Of a stretch of DNA of 64,000 nucleotides, positions 6,781 through 15,379 are shown one piece after another. Positions within the stretch are counted from its first letter, which is position 1, and every line of letters begins with the position of its first letter. Location: contig NZ_JABBMT010000008.1 of assembly GCF_012927645.1 (NCBI RefSeq), positions 1 through 64,000 on the forward strand, read 5' to 3'. Source of the DNA: Pseudoalteromonas arctica. Its GTDB lineage: Bacteria > Pseudomonadota > Gammaproteobacteria > Enterobacterales > Alteromonadaceae. Position numbers and translations under genes: made by a program. A model generated the notes under the pieces. It saw only the letters and a list, made by a program, of their open reading frames with translations. It searched no databases and was not told where the DNA came from.

Positions 6781-6845
6781 TACAAATTGTACAATGCAGT
6801 AAGTATCCGAAATATTCGCAATAAAGGCAACATTCGAAATATTCG
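6781..6845 (-). promoter_or_regulatory. Palindromic repeats upstream of the antitoxin
   Basis: The 11-mer CGAAATATTCG occurs twice (6808-6818 and 6835-6845), 27 bp apart, and a third palindrome (TACAAATTGTACAAT) begins at 6781, all within 90 bp upstream of the antitoxin ATG. Antitoxins of this type usually autoregulate, so these are candidate operators. Confidence 0.5.
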
Positions 6846-7024
6846 AAAACAAAAACTAAATACGATAAACAGCATCAACCTGCTTGTAACTCGAGGCTGT
6901 TACCTAAAACACATTAAAATAACTAATTCTCATTTCACAAGTAATAAAAGGCAATTAATGCGCCTTTTTTTATGCCTGAAACTCTGTTAGCTTAAGTAAC
7001 TCATTATTCTCTAAGGGATTAGTT

Positions 7025-8209
7025 ATGCGTTTATTTGCTGTTCTGTGTTTTATTAGCTTTAGTATTTTTAGTTCACAAAGTGCCTTTGCACAACCTAACA
7101 CTAAACAACAAACCGTAAATTATTCTCAGCACACGCATACTATTAAATCTACTGTTCTAAATGAACAGCGCACAGTTGTCGTTCAGTTGCCTAAAAGCTA
7201 TCAATCTGAGCCAAATAAGGTATACCCAGTCATTTATCGCTTAGATGGAGCGGGTAATATACCGCTTGCTAGTGCTGTTATAGAGCGCTTACAAAATGAT
7301 AATCGTGCGCCTGAGGTTATTATTGTCGCTATTGAAAACACAAATCGACTCAGAGATTTTTATCCTACAGTGAATAAAGAGCCGCAAGGGCCTGTCGGTG
7401 AAGGGGGCGGCGCTGCAAAGTTTTTAGCATTTTTTGAACAAGAGCTCATTCCTTTAGTAAATAAGAATTATCGCACGCATGACTATAAGGTTATTGCTGG
7501 CGCCTCCGCTGGTGGTGTATTTTCGTTATACGCGTTGCAAGCCAAGCCTGAGTTATTCCAAGCGCACATTGCTTATAGCCCTGCGGTATGGTGGAACTAT
7601 GGCGCGTCAGTAAAAAGCACAAAGTCGTTTATCGCTAAAAACAAAGAGTTTAATAGTTACGTTTATATGAATATCGGCGAAGAAGCCGGCATAATGCGTG
7701 AAAGGTACGATGAATTACAGCAATCACTGCAATCGTATAAAGTGCGAGGGTTACACTTTTTTAGTGATGCGTTTGATGGCATATCGCATAATCTGACTTC
7801 TGTCGCAGGGGCATTTAATGCCTATCACAACTTATTTTTACCTAAACAAATGCCCATAAGTGCTTTAACTGACGATGTAGCCTCTATTGATGCTTATTAC
7901 CAAAGCTTATCTCAACAATGGGGCGAGCAGATATCTCCACCGGATCAGGCTGTTAGATCACTCGGTTATAACTTAACGGGCAGCAAGCAGTTTACCCGTG
8001 CTATCGAGGTGTTTAAATACAATATAAAAAATCACCCCAAATCAGTCGATGCGCTTTCAGCCTTATCTTATGGCTATGAAATGCAGGGGGATACTCGTCA
8101 AGCGCTTGAATATATGGACTCTGCTTTAGCGATTGCTGACGACTCATATCCTTATATAAATTACTTAAAAGAAACGAAAGCTAGGCTGCAAATACAGGTA
8201 AATAACTAG
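7025..8209 (+). CDS. Secreted esterase-family alpha/beta hydrolase with C-terminal TPR
   Basis: 394 residues. A signal peptide (LFAVLCFISFSIFSSQSAFA) is followed by an esterase-D/Fes-type domain. Visible elements are YPVIYRLDG (strand and oxyanion region), the nucleophile elbow GASAGG near residue 160, and a late His in the DGISHN segment. The last 100 residues (SLGYNLTGSKQFTRAIEVF..., DALSALSYGYEMQGDTRQAL) look like tetratricopeptide repeats. Relatives hydrolyse ester bonds, including siderophore and feruloyl esters; the substrate here is unknown. The start is set by AAGGGATTAGTT before the ATG. The gene is a monocistron followed by two hairpins. Confidence 0.85.
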   Translation: MRLFAVLCFISFSIFSSQSAFAQPNTKQQTVNYSQHTHTIKSTVLNEQRTVVVQLPKSYQSEPNKVYPVIYRLDGAGNIPLASAVIERLQNDNRAPEVIIVAIENTNRLRDFYPTVNKEPQGPVGEGGGAAKFLAFFEQELIPLVNKNYRTHDYKVIAGASAGGVFSLYALQAKPELFQAHIAYSPAVWWNYGASVKSTKSFIAKNKEFNSYVYMNIGEEAGIMRERYDELQQSLQSYKVRGLHFFSDAFDGISHNLTSVAGAFNAYHNLFLPKQMPISALTDDVASIDAYYQSLSQQWGEQISPPDQAVRSLGYNLTGSKQFTRAIEVFKYNIKNHPKSVDALSALSYGYEMQGDTRQALEYMDSALAIADDSYPYINYLKETKARLQIQVNN

Positions 8210-8223
8210 CGCTGAGATAAACC

Positions 8224-8288
8224 AAACCTGAGGCTCCCTCAGGTTTAGGTATAAAATTAATGCCACTCATTCTTTAGTGAGTGGCATT
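8224..8288. terminator. Two hairpins between convergent genes
   Basis: AAACCTGAG/CTCAGGTTT (8224-8246) and AATGCCACTCA/TGAGTGGCATT (8259-8288) are perfect stems in the gap between the plus-strand esterase and the minus-strand MATE gene. They probably terminate both. Neither has a long T-run. Confidence 0.6.
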
Positions 8289-8377
8289 ATTATGGGCTCG
8301 TAGCTTTCGTTTTGAGTTGAGCGGTACTTACTTTCCAACGGAGTTAGGCTTTCGACATTTTAAACTTGCTGCTTTTG

Positions 8378-9769
8378 TTATGGCAGGGCTTCCTCTCTGG
8401 CTAATTCCTGATCTGTTTGTTGCTCTTCTCGTTGAGCTGATGTGAGTGCACGCTTAAGCCATAGCAGCCCAAATAAAGACGCAATAACACTACCAACAAC
8501 AATCGCTATCCAAACAGTCCAAATTTCTAACCCAAATACGTTAATGGTAATAACGCTAATGGCGATAGAAATGCCGATCCTTGCAAATGTAATCCAAAAA
8601 CCTGGCCATGATTTACCAATGCCTTGAAAAATACTCGCTTCAATAAAAGCAACGGCAAAAAAGAGATAGCCTAATGGCACGATGCGAAAGTATTGCAGGG
8701 CATATTCTGTGACAAGCGGATCAGCTGTAAAAATGGCTACAATATAAGGAGCAAAAATTAACACCAGTAAACTAAACAGTAATGCAGAGCCTGAGCCATA
8801 CCATATAGACACATTTAAAACTGCACGAACCCTATCATGATTACCTGCTCCGATATTCTGTCCAATCATCGACATTGCAGCAAAACCAAAGCCAATAGCG
8901 GGAATAAAGGTGAAAAACTCTATTCTAAAACCGATAGCAAAAGCGGCAGCCCCAGCTTCTAAAAAAGTGGCTGAAACAAAAAACATTAATGCAGAAAAAC
9001 CCAGTGGATTGAGTACCTGGTTGAGCGATGCGGGCAAGCCAATATCGATGACTTTTTTTACCGACGACCAACTTAGGTGTAAATACTTTAGATGTAGCGG
9101 CACCATCATGGTCGGTTTCATCAATAACCTTAAAGCTAGTACAATAAAAACTGCTTGAGAGATCAAGGTTGCATACGCGGCACCAGCAATACCCAAGGCA
9201 GGGAAACCTACATAGCCAAAAATAAAAATGGGATCCAGCACCATATTAATCATAGTGGAAAGGGCGAAGAGTTTAGTCATGGTAAAGTTATCACCCTGGG
9301 CATTATAAGATATCGAGATCATCATCATTAAAAATGTCAGTACCGATCCCGCAATAATGACAGTGAAATAGGGGGTTGCTAGCGGTAATATGTCGCCAAC
9401 TGCGCCAGAAATAATCAAAAATTCATTACGGAAACTAAAAATGACCAGGGTAAAAGGCAGTGCCGCAATAATGGTTAATAGAAAGCCTTGACCAAGCACT
9501 CGCTCAGCAACCGCTATTTTTTTTGCGCCAATACTTTGCCCAACTAAAACAGAAGTGCCAACAGAGATACCCATTGCCAAACTGATCATAATAAATAAAA
9601 TTATTTGTGAAATTGATACTGCGGCAATGGCAGAAGCTGAAATTTTCGCAACCCAAAATGCATCCACTAAGTTGTAGAGGGAATGAAAAAACATTGAGAG
9701 CATCATAGGCCATGCCAAAGACCATAACTGCTTTGGAATAGGGCCACTTGTTAAGTTTTGTCCTTGCAT
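8378..9769 (-). CDS. MATE-family efflux transporter
   Basis: 463 residues with about twelve membrane segments in two homologous halves, the normal MATE layout and length. The first half has PKQLWSLAWPMMLSMFFHSL and DAFWVAKISASAIAAVSISQ; the second repeats the pattern (KKVIDIGLPASLNQVLNPLG). MATE proteins export cationic drugs and metabolites across the inner membrane using Na+ or H+ gradients. The protein ends in a Gln/Glu-rich tail (QREEQQTDQELAREEALP). There is no adjacent regulator. Confidence 0.92.
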   Translation of the reverse strand: MQGQNLTSGPIPKQLWSLAWPMMLSMFFHSLYNLVDAFWVAKISASAIAAVSISQIILFIMISLAMGISVGTSVLVGQSIGAKKIAVAERVLGQGFLLTIIAALPFTLVIFSFRNEFLIISGAVGDILPLATPYFTVIIAGSVLTFLMMMISISYNAQGDNFTMTKLFALSTMINMVLDPIFIFGYVGFPALGIAGAAYATLISQAVFIVLALRLLMKPTMMVPLHLKYLHLSWSSVKKVIDIGLPASLNQVLNPLGFSALMFFVSATFLEAGAAAFAIGFRIEFFTFIPAIGFGFAAMSMIGQNIGAGNHDRVRAVLNVSIWYGSGSALLFSLLVLIFAPYIVAIFTADPLVTEYALQYFRIVPLGYLFFAVAFIEASIFQGIGKSWPGFWITFARIGISIAISVITINVFGLEIWTVWIAIVVGSVIASLFGLLWLKRALTSAQREEQQTDQELAREEALP

Positions 9770-10053
9770 TATTTAACCTTCCTTAATTTAAATGGCAATA
9801 GAACTTCTACTTAGTCGTATGAGCAAGCACACAATCGACAAATCACAACACTTACGGCGATAATTTTTATTGTGCGTTTAGTTAAAGCATTGTATCCAAT
9901 ATTATCCTCATTGTCTTATTTGGGGGCGATATATATGGCGATGCAAGTCAATAAAAGTGTTTTATCGTTGTACCTAAAATAAGACCTAAACTAATAAGTA
10001 AGTCAGCCGATACAGAAGTACTTGAATGCAGAACAACTAAAAAAGGAACTTTT
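9770..10053. other. Divergent promoter region
   Basis: About 280 bp between the minus-strand MATE gene and a plus-strand small gene. It must hold both promoters; no strong operator-like repeat is apparent. Confidence 0.35.
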
Positions 10054-10369
10054 ATGACAATCAATTTTAATATTCATCAAGCGGTAAGTCTTACTACTGC
10101 AAACCAACCCAAAGCGCCGATAGCTCCTCAGCAGCAAGTGACAGATGCTAAAATAGAGGCTGAGGCAGAGCCAGAAGCGATTGCTGCATTTACTGGCGGA
10201 GCGCAAAAAAGAGCACCCTCGCTCTTTTAGTAAAGTTGTTGGATATGCGCAGTCTGCTTTATCAACGGTAGAAAAATTAACCTCAGAATCTTTTATTAAA
10301 GAATATCAAGTAAAGGCCGTTGAGTTCTTAAAAAGCCAAGATACCTCATTGATAAAAACGCAGGCCTAG
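10054..10369 (+). pseudogene. Small uncharacterised gene split by a frameshift at an A6 run
   Basis: The upstream frame (10054-10230) starts after AAAAGGAAC and encodes 58 residues: MTINFNIHQAVSLTTANQPK, a Gln/Ala/Glu-rich linker, then FTGGAQKR. Removing one A from the A6 run at 10204-10209 joins it to a second frame ending at 10369 (EHPRSFSKVVGYAQSALSTV, EYQVKAVEFLKSQDTSLI), giving one protein of about 104 residues. It is either a recent frameshift, programmed slippage, or a sequencing error. The family is not recognised. Its N-terminal style resembles the 235-residue protein at 3615-4322. Confidence 0.5.
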
Positions 10370-10381
10370 TTAAGCCTGCGT
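10358..10381 (+). terminator. Hairpin overlapping the end of the frameshifted gene
   Basis: ACGCAGGC and GCCTGCGT form a perfect 8-bp stem across the stop codon. There is no T-run, so termination is only likely. Confidence 0.4.
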
Positions 10382-10528
10382 ATGAATAGATTAATTTTCG
10401 CGGTATTCGTAGCGTACACCACCACGCGTACCACTAGCTAAAACACATTTAAATCACTAATCCCTACTTAACGGGCAATAAATACGCTAAAATTGCAGGC
10501 TATTTTTAGTAATGAGCCCGCACTTTTT

Positions 10529-11824
10529 ATGACCTCAGCCGCAAATCCTAGTAATTTCAACGAACTTGGCCTTATCCCAGAACTAATTGCTCGATTGTCT
10601 GATCTTGAATACACCCAGCCTACGCCGATTCAGGCAAAAGCAATTCCAAGTATTTTGGCGGGGCATGATTTAATTGCAGGAGCGAATACCGGCTCTGGTA
10701 AAACAGCGACCTTTGCATTACCGATATTGCAAAAAATATCACAAGGTGCACTCAAGCGAGATACCAAAGGTAACTATGTCTCGGCGCTTATTTTGGTACC
10801 TACCCGTGAGCTTGCAACGCAAGTAGCTGATAATGTTAAGTCGTATTCGGCGCATTTTAACGGCGCGATTAAAACAGTTGCCGTGTTTGGTGGTGTATCG
10901 GTTAATACCCAAATGCAGGCACTTCGTGGTGGCGCCGATATTATCGTGGCAACCCCTGGGCGATTACTCGATTTAATCTCAAGCAATGCGATTAAGCTTG
11001 ATAAAGTAAATACCTTAGTGCTTGATGAAGCCGACCGCTTATTAAGCCTTGGCTTTACCGAAGAACTGGCTAACTTATTAGCGCTTATGCCCGCTAAAAA
11101 ACAAACCATGTTGTTTTCAGCGACTTTCCCTGAGCAAGTTAAGCTATTAACCCAAGAGTTGTTAAACGATCCGATAGAAATACAAGTGCAAAGCAAAGAC
11201 GAAAGCACCTTAGTACAGCGTGTATTTACGGTTAATAAAGGTGAAAAAACCACGGTTTTAGCGCATTTAATTAAAGCGCAGCAATGGCGCCAAGCACTGA
11301 TTTTTGTCAATGCGAAAAAAGACTGTGAGCATTTAGCGGGCAAGCTTGAAAAACGCGGTGTTAACGCGCAGGTATTTCATGGTGATAAAGGCCAAAGTGA
11401 ACGTACTCGAGTAATCGAAAAGTTTAAAAATGGCGAAATTGAAGTACTGATTGCCACCGATATTGCCGCCCGAGGTTTAGATATTGAAAAGCTACCAGTG
11501 GTGATTAACTTTAATTTACCGCGCAGCCCAGCTGATTATATGCACCGCATTGGCCGAAGTGGCCGTGCCGGTGAAGTGGGTTTAGCGTTATCACTAATAG
11601 ATTATGAAGACTTGCATCACTTTAGAATTATCGAGAAGAAAAACAAGCTACGTTTAGAGCGCGAAGAAGTAGCGGGCTTTGCTGTAAACCAAGCCAACCT
11701 TGATGCCGCACAAGCGCTTAAAAACGACAAGCCAATGGCTAAGCCTGAAGGCACAGGTAAGAAAAAGAACAAGAAAAAAGCCAGCCAAGAAGATGACGTA
11801 TGGAGCGGCTGGCGCCGTAAGTAA
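10529..11824 (+). CDS. DEAD-box RNA helicase, RhlE-like
   Basis: 431 residues from the ATG at 10529, chosen over an in-frame TTG 36 bp upstream. All helicase motifs are present in order: Q motif (YTQPTPIQAKAIP), AGANTGSGKT near residue 55, PTRELA, TPGRLLDL, VLDEADRLLSLGF, SAT, LIFVNAKKD, ATDIAARGLDIE and HRIGRSGRAG. The tail is short and Lys-rich (GKKKNKKKASQEDD) and probably aids RNA binding. Such proteins remodel RNA in ribosome assembly or decay. It lacks the DbpA-type RNA-binding domain, and RhlE-like is only a family-level assignment. Confidence 0.93.
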   Translation: MTSAANPSNFNELGLIPELIARLSDLEYTQPTPIQAKAIPSILAGHDLIAGANTGSGKTATFALPILQKISQGALKRDTKGNYVSALILVPTRELATQVADNVKSYSAHFNGAIKTVAVFGGVSVNTQMQALRGGADIIVATPGRLLDLISSNAIKLDKVNTLVLDEADRLLSLGFTEELANLLALMPAKKQTMLFSATFPEQVKLLTQELLNDPIEIQVQSKDESTLVQRVFTVNKGEKTTVLAHLIKAQQWRQALIFVNAKKDCEHLAGKLEKRGVNAQVFHGDKGQSERTRVIEKFKNGEIEVLIATDIAARGLDIEKLPVVINFNLPRSPADYMHRIGRSGRAGEVGLALSLIDYEDLHHFRIIEKKNKLRLEREEVAGFAVNQANLDAAQALKNDKPMAKPEGTGKKKNKKKASQEDDVWSGWRRK

Positions 11825-11832
11825 CAAGTACA

Positions 11833-11858
11833 AAAAAGCCGACGTAAATCGGCTTTTT
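11833..11858. terminator. Bidirectional terminator between helicase and DUF3297 genes
   Basis: AAAAAGCCGA and TCGGCTTTTT form a 10-bp stem with A- and T-runs on either side, serving both convergent genes. Confidence 0.85.
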
Positions 11859-11879
11859 CATTTACCGTAAACAGTTAGC

Positions 11880-12125
11880 TTACTTATAAAACGCTGCTAC
11901 TGTACCTTTTACTTTCATAAGTAAAGGCTGGCCGCGACGGTCTAGCGCTTTAGGTGCGGCTACTTTGATCCAACCTTCACTGATGCAGTATTCTTCAACG
12001 TCAAAACGTTCTTTGCCGTTAAGAGTAACGCCAATTTCATGCTCAAAAACTTCTTCTACATAAAACTTGCTGCGTGGGTTGATCGAAAGTTGATCAGGTA
12101 ATTCTGGTTTATTGGTATCAGTCAT
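11880..12125 (-). CDS. DUF3297 family protein
   Basis: 81 residues, full length for the family. The signature runs DQLSINPRSKFYVEEVFEHE, GVTLNGKERFDVEEYCISEG, then KALDRRGQPLLMKVKGTVAA. It is a small soluble protein of unknown function, widespread in Proteobacteria. It is convergent with the helicase gene and shares its terminator. Confidence 0.9.
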   Translation of the reverse strand: MTDTNKPELPDQLSINPRSKFYVEEVFEHEIGVTLNGKERFDVEEYCISEGWIKVAAPKALDRRGQPLLMKVKGTVAAFYK

Positions 12126-12227
12126 TATAATGTTCTGCGTTGAATTAATTTTGCGCCATTGTAGGCAATACAGGCCTTAGGCTCAATATATGGATCGAAA
12201 TAAATGAGCTAACTTCTCGCGGGCATC

Positions 12228-12345
12228 AGCTTAATTATAACTACGACTTTAATCGCGATTGGTCACTATTATTGGGGAGCACCGCTACGTTAACAGGTTT
12301 TCGCCTGATGCTGAACTTCCTATGCTTACTTGTCAATACCGCTTA
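12228..12345 (+). pseudogene. Possible 3' remnant of a MipA/OmpV-type outer membrane protein
   Basis: A plus-strand frame reads LNYNYDFNRDWSLLLGSTAT, and after a one-base shift SPDAELPMLTCQYRLI and stop. An aromatic barrel strand, then SP-acidic spacing, then a terminal QYRL-type strand is reminiscent of the last strands of MipA/OmpV barrels. The rest of the gene is absent. The assignment is tentative. Confidence 0.3.
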
Positions 12346-12347
12346 AT

Positions 12348-12719
12348 TTAAATTTTACTGACAAAGCCTTCATTAATAACTCTAACTGCGCGTTGTGGGA
12401 ATGGAATAGCGATATTGTTAGCTTTGAGCGTTTCTAAAATGGCATGGCGCATTTTGAACTCTCGAACAAAGCCACTTTTACCGTGCTCTAACTCAACAAA
12501 GTCACCAACGGTGAGTGACTTATCGAGCAAAATAATGATGCCAGAAATAAAGTTGGAGGCGATTGATTACAGACCTAAGCCAAGGCCAACACCTAGCGAA
12601 CCACCAAATACAGCAAGGGCGGAGAGGTTAACACCATAATGTTAAGTAGTAATAACGCGATGACGCAAAACCAAAATAAAACAGCGCCGACATAAAAGGG
12701 CTGCTAACAAGCTCTTTAA
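12348..12719 (-). pseudogene. Decayed MscS-type mechanosensitive channel gene
   Basis: Three minus-strand frames together give MscS-family sequence: membrane segments, the pore helix GVNLSALAVFGGSLGVGLGLGL, then SIASNFISGIIILLDKSLTV and GDFVELEHGKSGFVREFKMR. At least one frameshift is present near 12630, and a TAA stop replaces the conserved Gln of the GLQ motif. About 100 residues of the cytoplasmic cage are deleted, so the sequence jumps from RHAILET to LKANNIAIPFPQRAV. The N-terminus is also missing. MscS channels release solutes on hypo-osmotic shock; this copy cannot. Confidence 0.8.
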
Positions 12720-13616
12720 TTAGCAATCAAGATCAGCCTGCATTACTTGATATCGTAACTCGCCAATGAATGTGCGAGCCGCAGGGCCAAGGCGATCACT
12801 GTCTTTAAAGAGTAAGTGGAGCATGGCGCTGCGTTTACAATTATGGCTAAGGTTAAGGGGCTTGAGCCGATTATCTGCTAATTGACTGGTGATCGCTGTG
12901 CTAGGCAGCCAAGCAAAGCCTAGGCCATTGCTGATCATATCTATTGAAGTACGCATATGGCTAACCGTCCAACGTTGGTCAGCACCTAACCAGCCCCCAT
13001 CTTGTTTATTGTATGAAGCTGAATCGCGAAGTACAATTTGTCGATGCGATTTTAAATCTTCAAGGGTGATAGGTCGGGGGATACTATGTAAGGCATGCTC
13101 TGGATGCGCAACAGCAGTAAATTCGATATTGCATAACTCCTCACTAAACCCAGTTTTGCCAGTGAATCCCGATATTGCAATATCGGCACTGGTGTTCTCT
13201 AGTAATTCATTCGCGCCAGTCAGTATCGATTCGTATAATTCTATACGTAATAATGGATACATTGCCGAGGTATTGTTGAGAACTTTATAAAGTAGTGCTT
13301 GCGGAAAAATTTCATCTACAGCAATACGTAATTTGCTTTCAATACCTTCACTGAGGGTTTGGCCAATAGCTTCTATTTTGGCGGCTTCATCGAGCAGGTA
13401 ATTGGCACGGCGTAACATCATTTCACCAGCTTCGGTGATCACTGTTTTACGCCCTGCAATGGTAAATAGTTTAACCCCTAATGCAGCTTCAATTTTGCCA
13501 ACCGAATTATGAATACTCGATTGGCTTTTATAAATTTTTTGTGCAGCTTGGTTAAAGCCACCATGCTCTACAACAGCTCTAAACATACGCCATTGTTCTA
13601 AAGTAATTCTAAGCAT
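12720..13616 (-). CDS. LysR-family transcriptional regulator
   Basis: 298 residues, normal for LysR. The N-terminal winged HTH is clear (LEQWRMFRAVVEHGGFNQAA, IYKSQSSIHNSVGKIEAALG, LFTIAGRKTVITEAG), followed by a substrate-binding domain from about residue 90. It lies directly downstream of the pirin gene on the same strand, with DoxX upstream of that. LysR-pirin-DoxX groups are common, the regulator controlling the pair, often in response to redox or electrophile stress; the inducer is unknown. The 3' end abuts the decayed mscS gene. Confidence 0.92.
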   Translation of the reverse strand: MLRITLEQWRMFRAVVEHGGFNQAAQKIYKSQSSIHNSVGKIEAALGVKLFTIAGRKTVITEAGEMMLRRANYLLDEAAKIEAIGQTLSEGIESKLRIAVDEIFPQALLYKVLNNTSAMYPLLRIELYESILTGANELLENTSADIAISGFTGKTGFSEELCNIEFTAVAHPEHALHSIPRPITLEDLKSHRQIVLRDSASYNKQDGGWLGADQRWTVSHMRTSIDMISNGLGFAWLPSTAITSQLADNRLKPLNLSHNCKRSAMLHLLFKDSDRLGPAARTFIGELRYQVMQADLDC

Positions 13617-13669
13617 CTTTATTGTTGTCCTGGCAATTACCTTTACATACTTGCCTTAAAAACTGTTTA

Positions 13670-14521
13670 TTATAGCGGAATAAATTCTTTGTCGTCACCT
13701 GGAATACGCGGAAAGCGTTGGGCTTGCCAGTCTTGTTTTGCTTGCTCTAGGCGCTCTTTGCTATAGGCTGCAAAGTTCCAATGCAAGTAAGGGGTTTTAG
13801 TGAATTTGTCGCCGCCGAGCAAAATAAAGCGTGCGTCTGTGGCAAAGTGTATCTCAGTATCTTGACTATCAAATAAAATAAAGTCACCAGCTTGATAATC
13901 TTGTTGGCCCACAGTAACGCTACCGTAAATTATATATAAGGCGGTTTCTTGTTGTGGGTTGGGGGATTTTATTTGGCTATTGGCGCTGCCGACCACATCA
14001 ACATAAAACATTGGAGAATAAGTGTTTACTGGCGAGCTTAAACCATACGCTTCACCAATAACTAACTTCATCATAATACCGTCATGAATAATATACGGTA
14101 GTTGCTGTTTTTTCACATGACAAAATGAAGGTTCAATTTCAGTCATGTCCTCAGGTAGTGCAACCCAACATTGTAAACCATCGATATGGTGTGGGCTTGC
14201 TCTCACTTCAAAGCTTTCACGCTCTGAATGTACAATACCTTTACCTGCTGTCATCCAATTCACATCACCTGCGTGAATTTCTAAATTATTGCCTAGCGAG
14301 TCACGATGCAAAATACTGCCGTGCAGTAAATAGGTGAGTGTTGATAAGCCTATATGTGGGTGGGGTCTAACATTGACCCCTTGACCAATTGGAAAGTCAT
14401 TTGGTTCTATACGATCAAAAAATATAAATGGACCCACCATTTTCTTATCAAAGTGTGGCAGTACACGTTTTACATATAAGCCACCAATATCATGGGTGGT
14501 TGGATTGAGAATTTTGGCCAT
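13670..14521 (-). CDS. Pirin family protein
   Basis: 283 residues from the ATG at 14521, preferred because AAAGGG sits at proper spacing; an in-frame start exists 24 bp upstream. The bicupin fold carries the pirin metal-site pattern: FDRIEPNDFPIGQG, then RPHPHIGLSTLTYLLHGSIL, HRDSLG and GKGIVHSE, supplying three His and one Glu. Pirins bind Fe(II); some are quercetinases, others redox sensors. It is 70 bp downstream of doxX-like on the same strand. Confidence 0.92.
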   Translation of the reverse strand: MAKILNPTTHDIGGLYVKRVLPHFDKKMVGPFIFFDRIEPNDFPIGQGVNVRPHPHIGLSTLTYLLHGSILHRDSLGNNLEIHAGDVNWMTAGKGIVHSERESFEVRASPHHIDGLQCWVALPEDMTEIEPSFCHVKKQQLPYIIHDGIMMKLVIGEAYGLSSPVNTYSPMFYVDVVGSANSQIKSPNPQQETALYIIYGSVTVGQQDYQAGDFILFDSQDTEIHFATDARFILLGGDKFTKTPYLHWNFAAYSKERLEQAKQDWQAQRFPRIPGDDKEFIPL

Positions 14522-14589
14522 TAGTTTACCCTTTACGTTGAGCAAAATGAGAGCACAGCATTTGTACTGCGCTCTTAAAGTGTGGAAGA

Positions 14590-15012
14590 TTATTGCTTAC
14601 GGTTTAACAATATATGGTCGATACTGAACTTTCCTGCGCCGTGGCTTGCTAATGCTATAAAGCCACCGGCCATTGCGATATTTTTATAAAACATTAAAAA
14701 CTGCATTTGATCATCAAGCTGAAAGTGAAATAATAAGGCGCTAACAATACTAAAAGCAGCAAATGCAATAGCTGTTAGTTGCGTTAATAACCCCAGTACA
14801 ATTAATAAGCCACCAAGCAGTTCGAACGCGATAACTAGCGGTAGCAAAAATTCAGGTAAGCCTGTTGCTGCCATGTACTGAGCCGTGGTATCAAAATACT
14901 GAATTTTGCTAAAGCTAGTTAAGATAAATAAGGTAGCTAGCCCCACGCGTGCTAATAAGCTGCTAACATTAGCCAGTGCTGGGTTTTTTGAAATAAGCGT
15001 TAAAATATTCAT
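14590..15012 (-). CDS. DoxX family membrane protein
   Basis: 140 residues, four membrane segments, with the DoxX opening ARVGLATLFILTSFSKIQYF and the second helix LVIAFELLGGLLIVLGLLTQ. DoxX proteins are small inner membrane proteins of uncertain biochemical role, often linked to oxidative stress. It is the first gene of the DoxX-pirin-LysR series. Confidence 0.9.
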   Translation of the reverse strand: MNILTLISKNPALANVSSLLARVGLATLFILTSFSKIQYFDTTAQYMAATGLPEFLLPLVIAFELLGGLLIVLGLLTQLTAIAFAAFSIVSALLFHFQLDDQMQFLMFYKNIAMAGGFIALASHGAGKFSIDHILLNRKQ

Positions 15013-15251
15013 ACTATAAATTCCTGTGGTTGATTAACTATACTGTGTTGCTGCGATGGATTAAGTTTATGTCCATTTTAATCGGATGAACATTAGTTAT
15101 TTTAGTGTTTATCATTTCGCTTAGTAGAATGTTCTTTGCAAGGCAACATTAAGTCGTGTTTGATTTGTAATCAAGTACTCAGGTATTGAATTTGAATGGT
15201 AGATCCCGGGTAGAGAGTTTAACGATTATTTGGTGAGGGGGATTGCTGGTG
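15013..15251. other. Intergenic upstream of doxX-like gene
   Basis: About 240 bp holding the promoter of the DoxX-pirin group. No firm motif was identified. Confidence 0.35.
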
Positions 15252-15369
15252 ATATACCCAAACCAACCCTCAGGGCGCTTCACAGGAACTTACACTTTTT
15301 AAAGGGTAAATTGTGATATTGGGCCCCTGTGAGACGCTGTATTCAGCATATCTAGGTGATTTGGGTACG
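15252..15369. repeat. Intergenic imperfect stem-loop repeat, copy 1 (TATACCCAA type)
   Basis: The left edge reads TATACCCAAACCA and the right edge TGATTTGGGTAC, imperfect complements about 100 bp apart. An inner pair GCTTCACAGG / CCTGTGAG is also complementary. The outer arms match those of two other intergenic copies at 22824-22870 and 61498-61558. It lies downstream of the DUF4198 gene. Confidence 0.55.
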
Positions 15370-15379
15370 TAGGCGTTAA

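Noticed and set aside
6787..6990. 67-residue plus-strand ORF in the antitoxin promoter region
   Set aside because: It is Ile/Asn/Arg-rich because it translates the palindromic repeats. It has no ribosome-binding site and no protein-like character.
10493..10528. Upstream TTG start for the DEAD-box helicase
   Set aside because: The ATG at 10529 gives the usual family N-terminus. The extra 12 residues lack similarity and a good ribosome-binding site.
15013..15251. Fur or OxyR site upstream of the DoxX-pirin genes
   Set aside because: No stretch reached a convincing match to either consensus.
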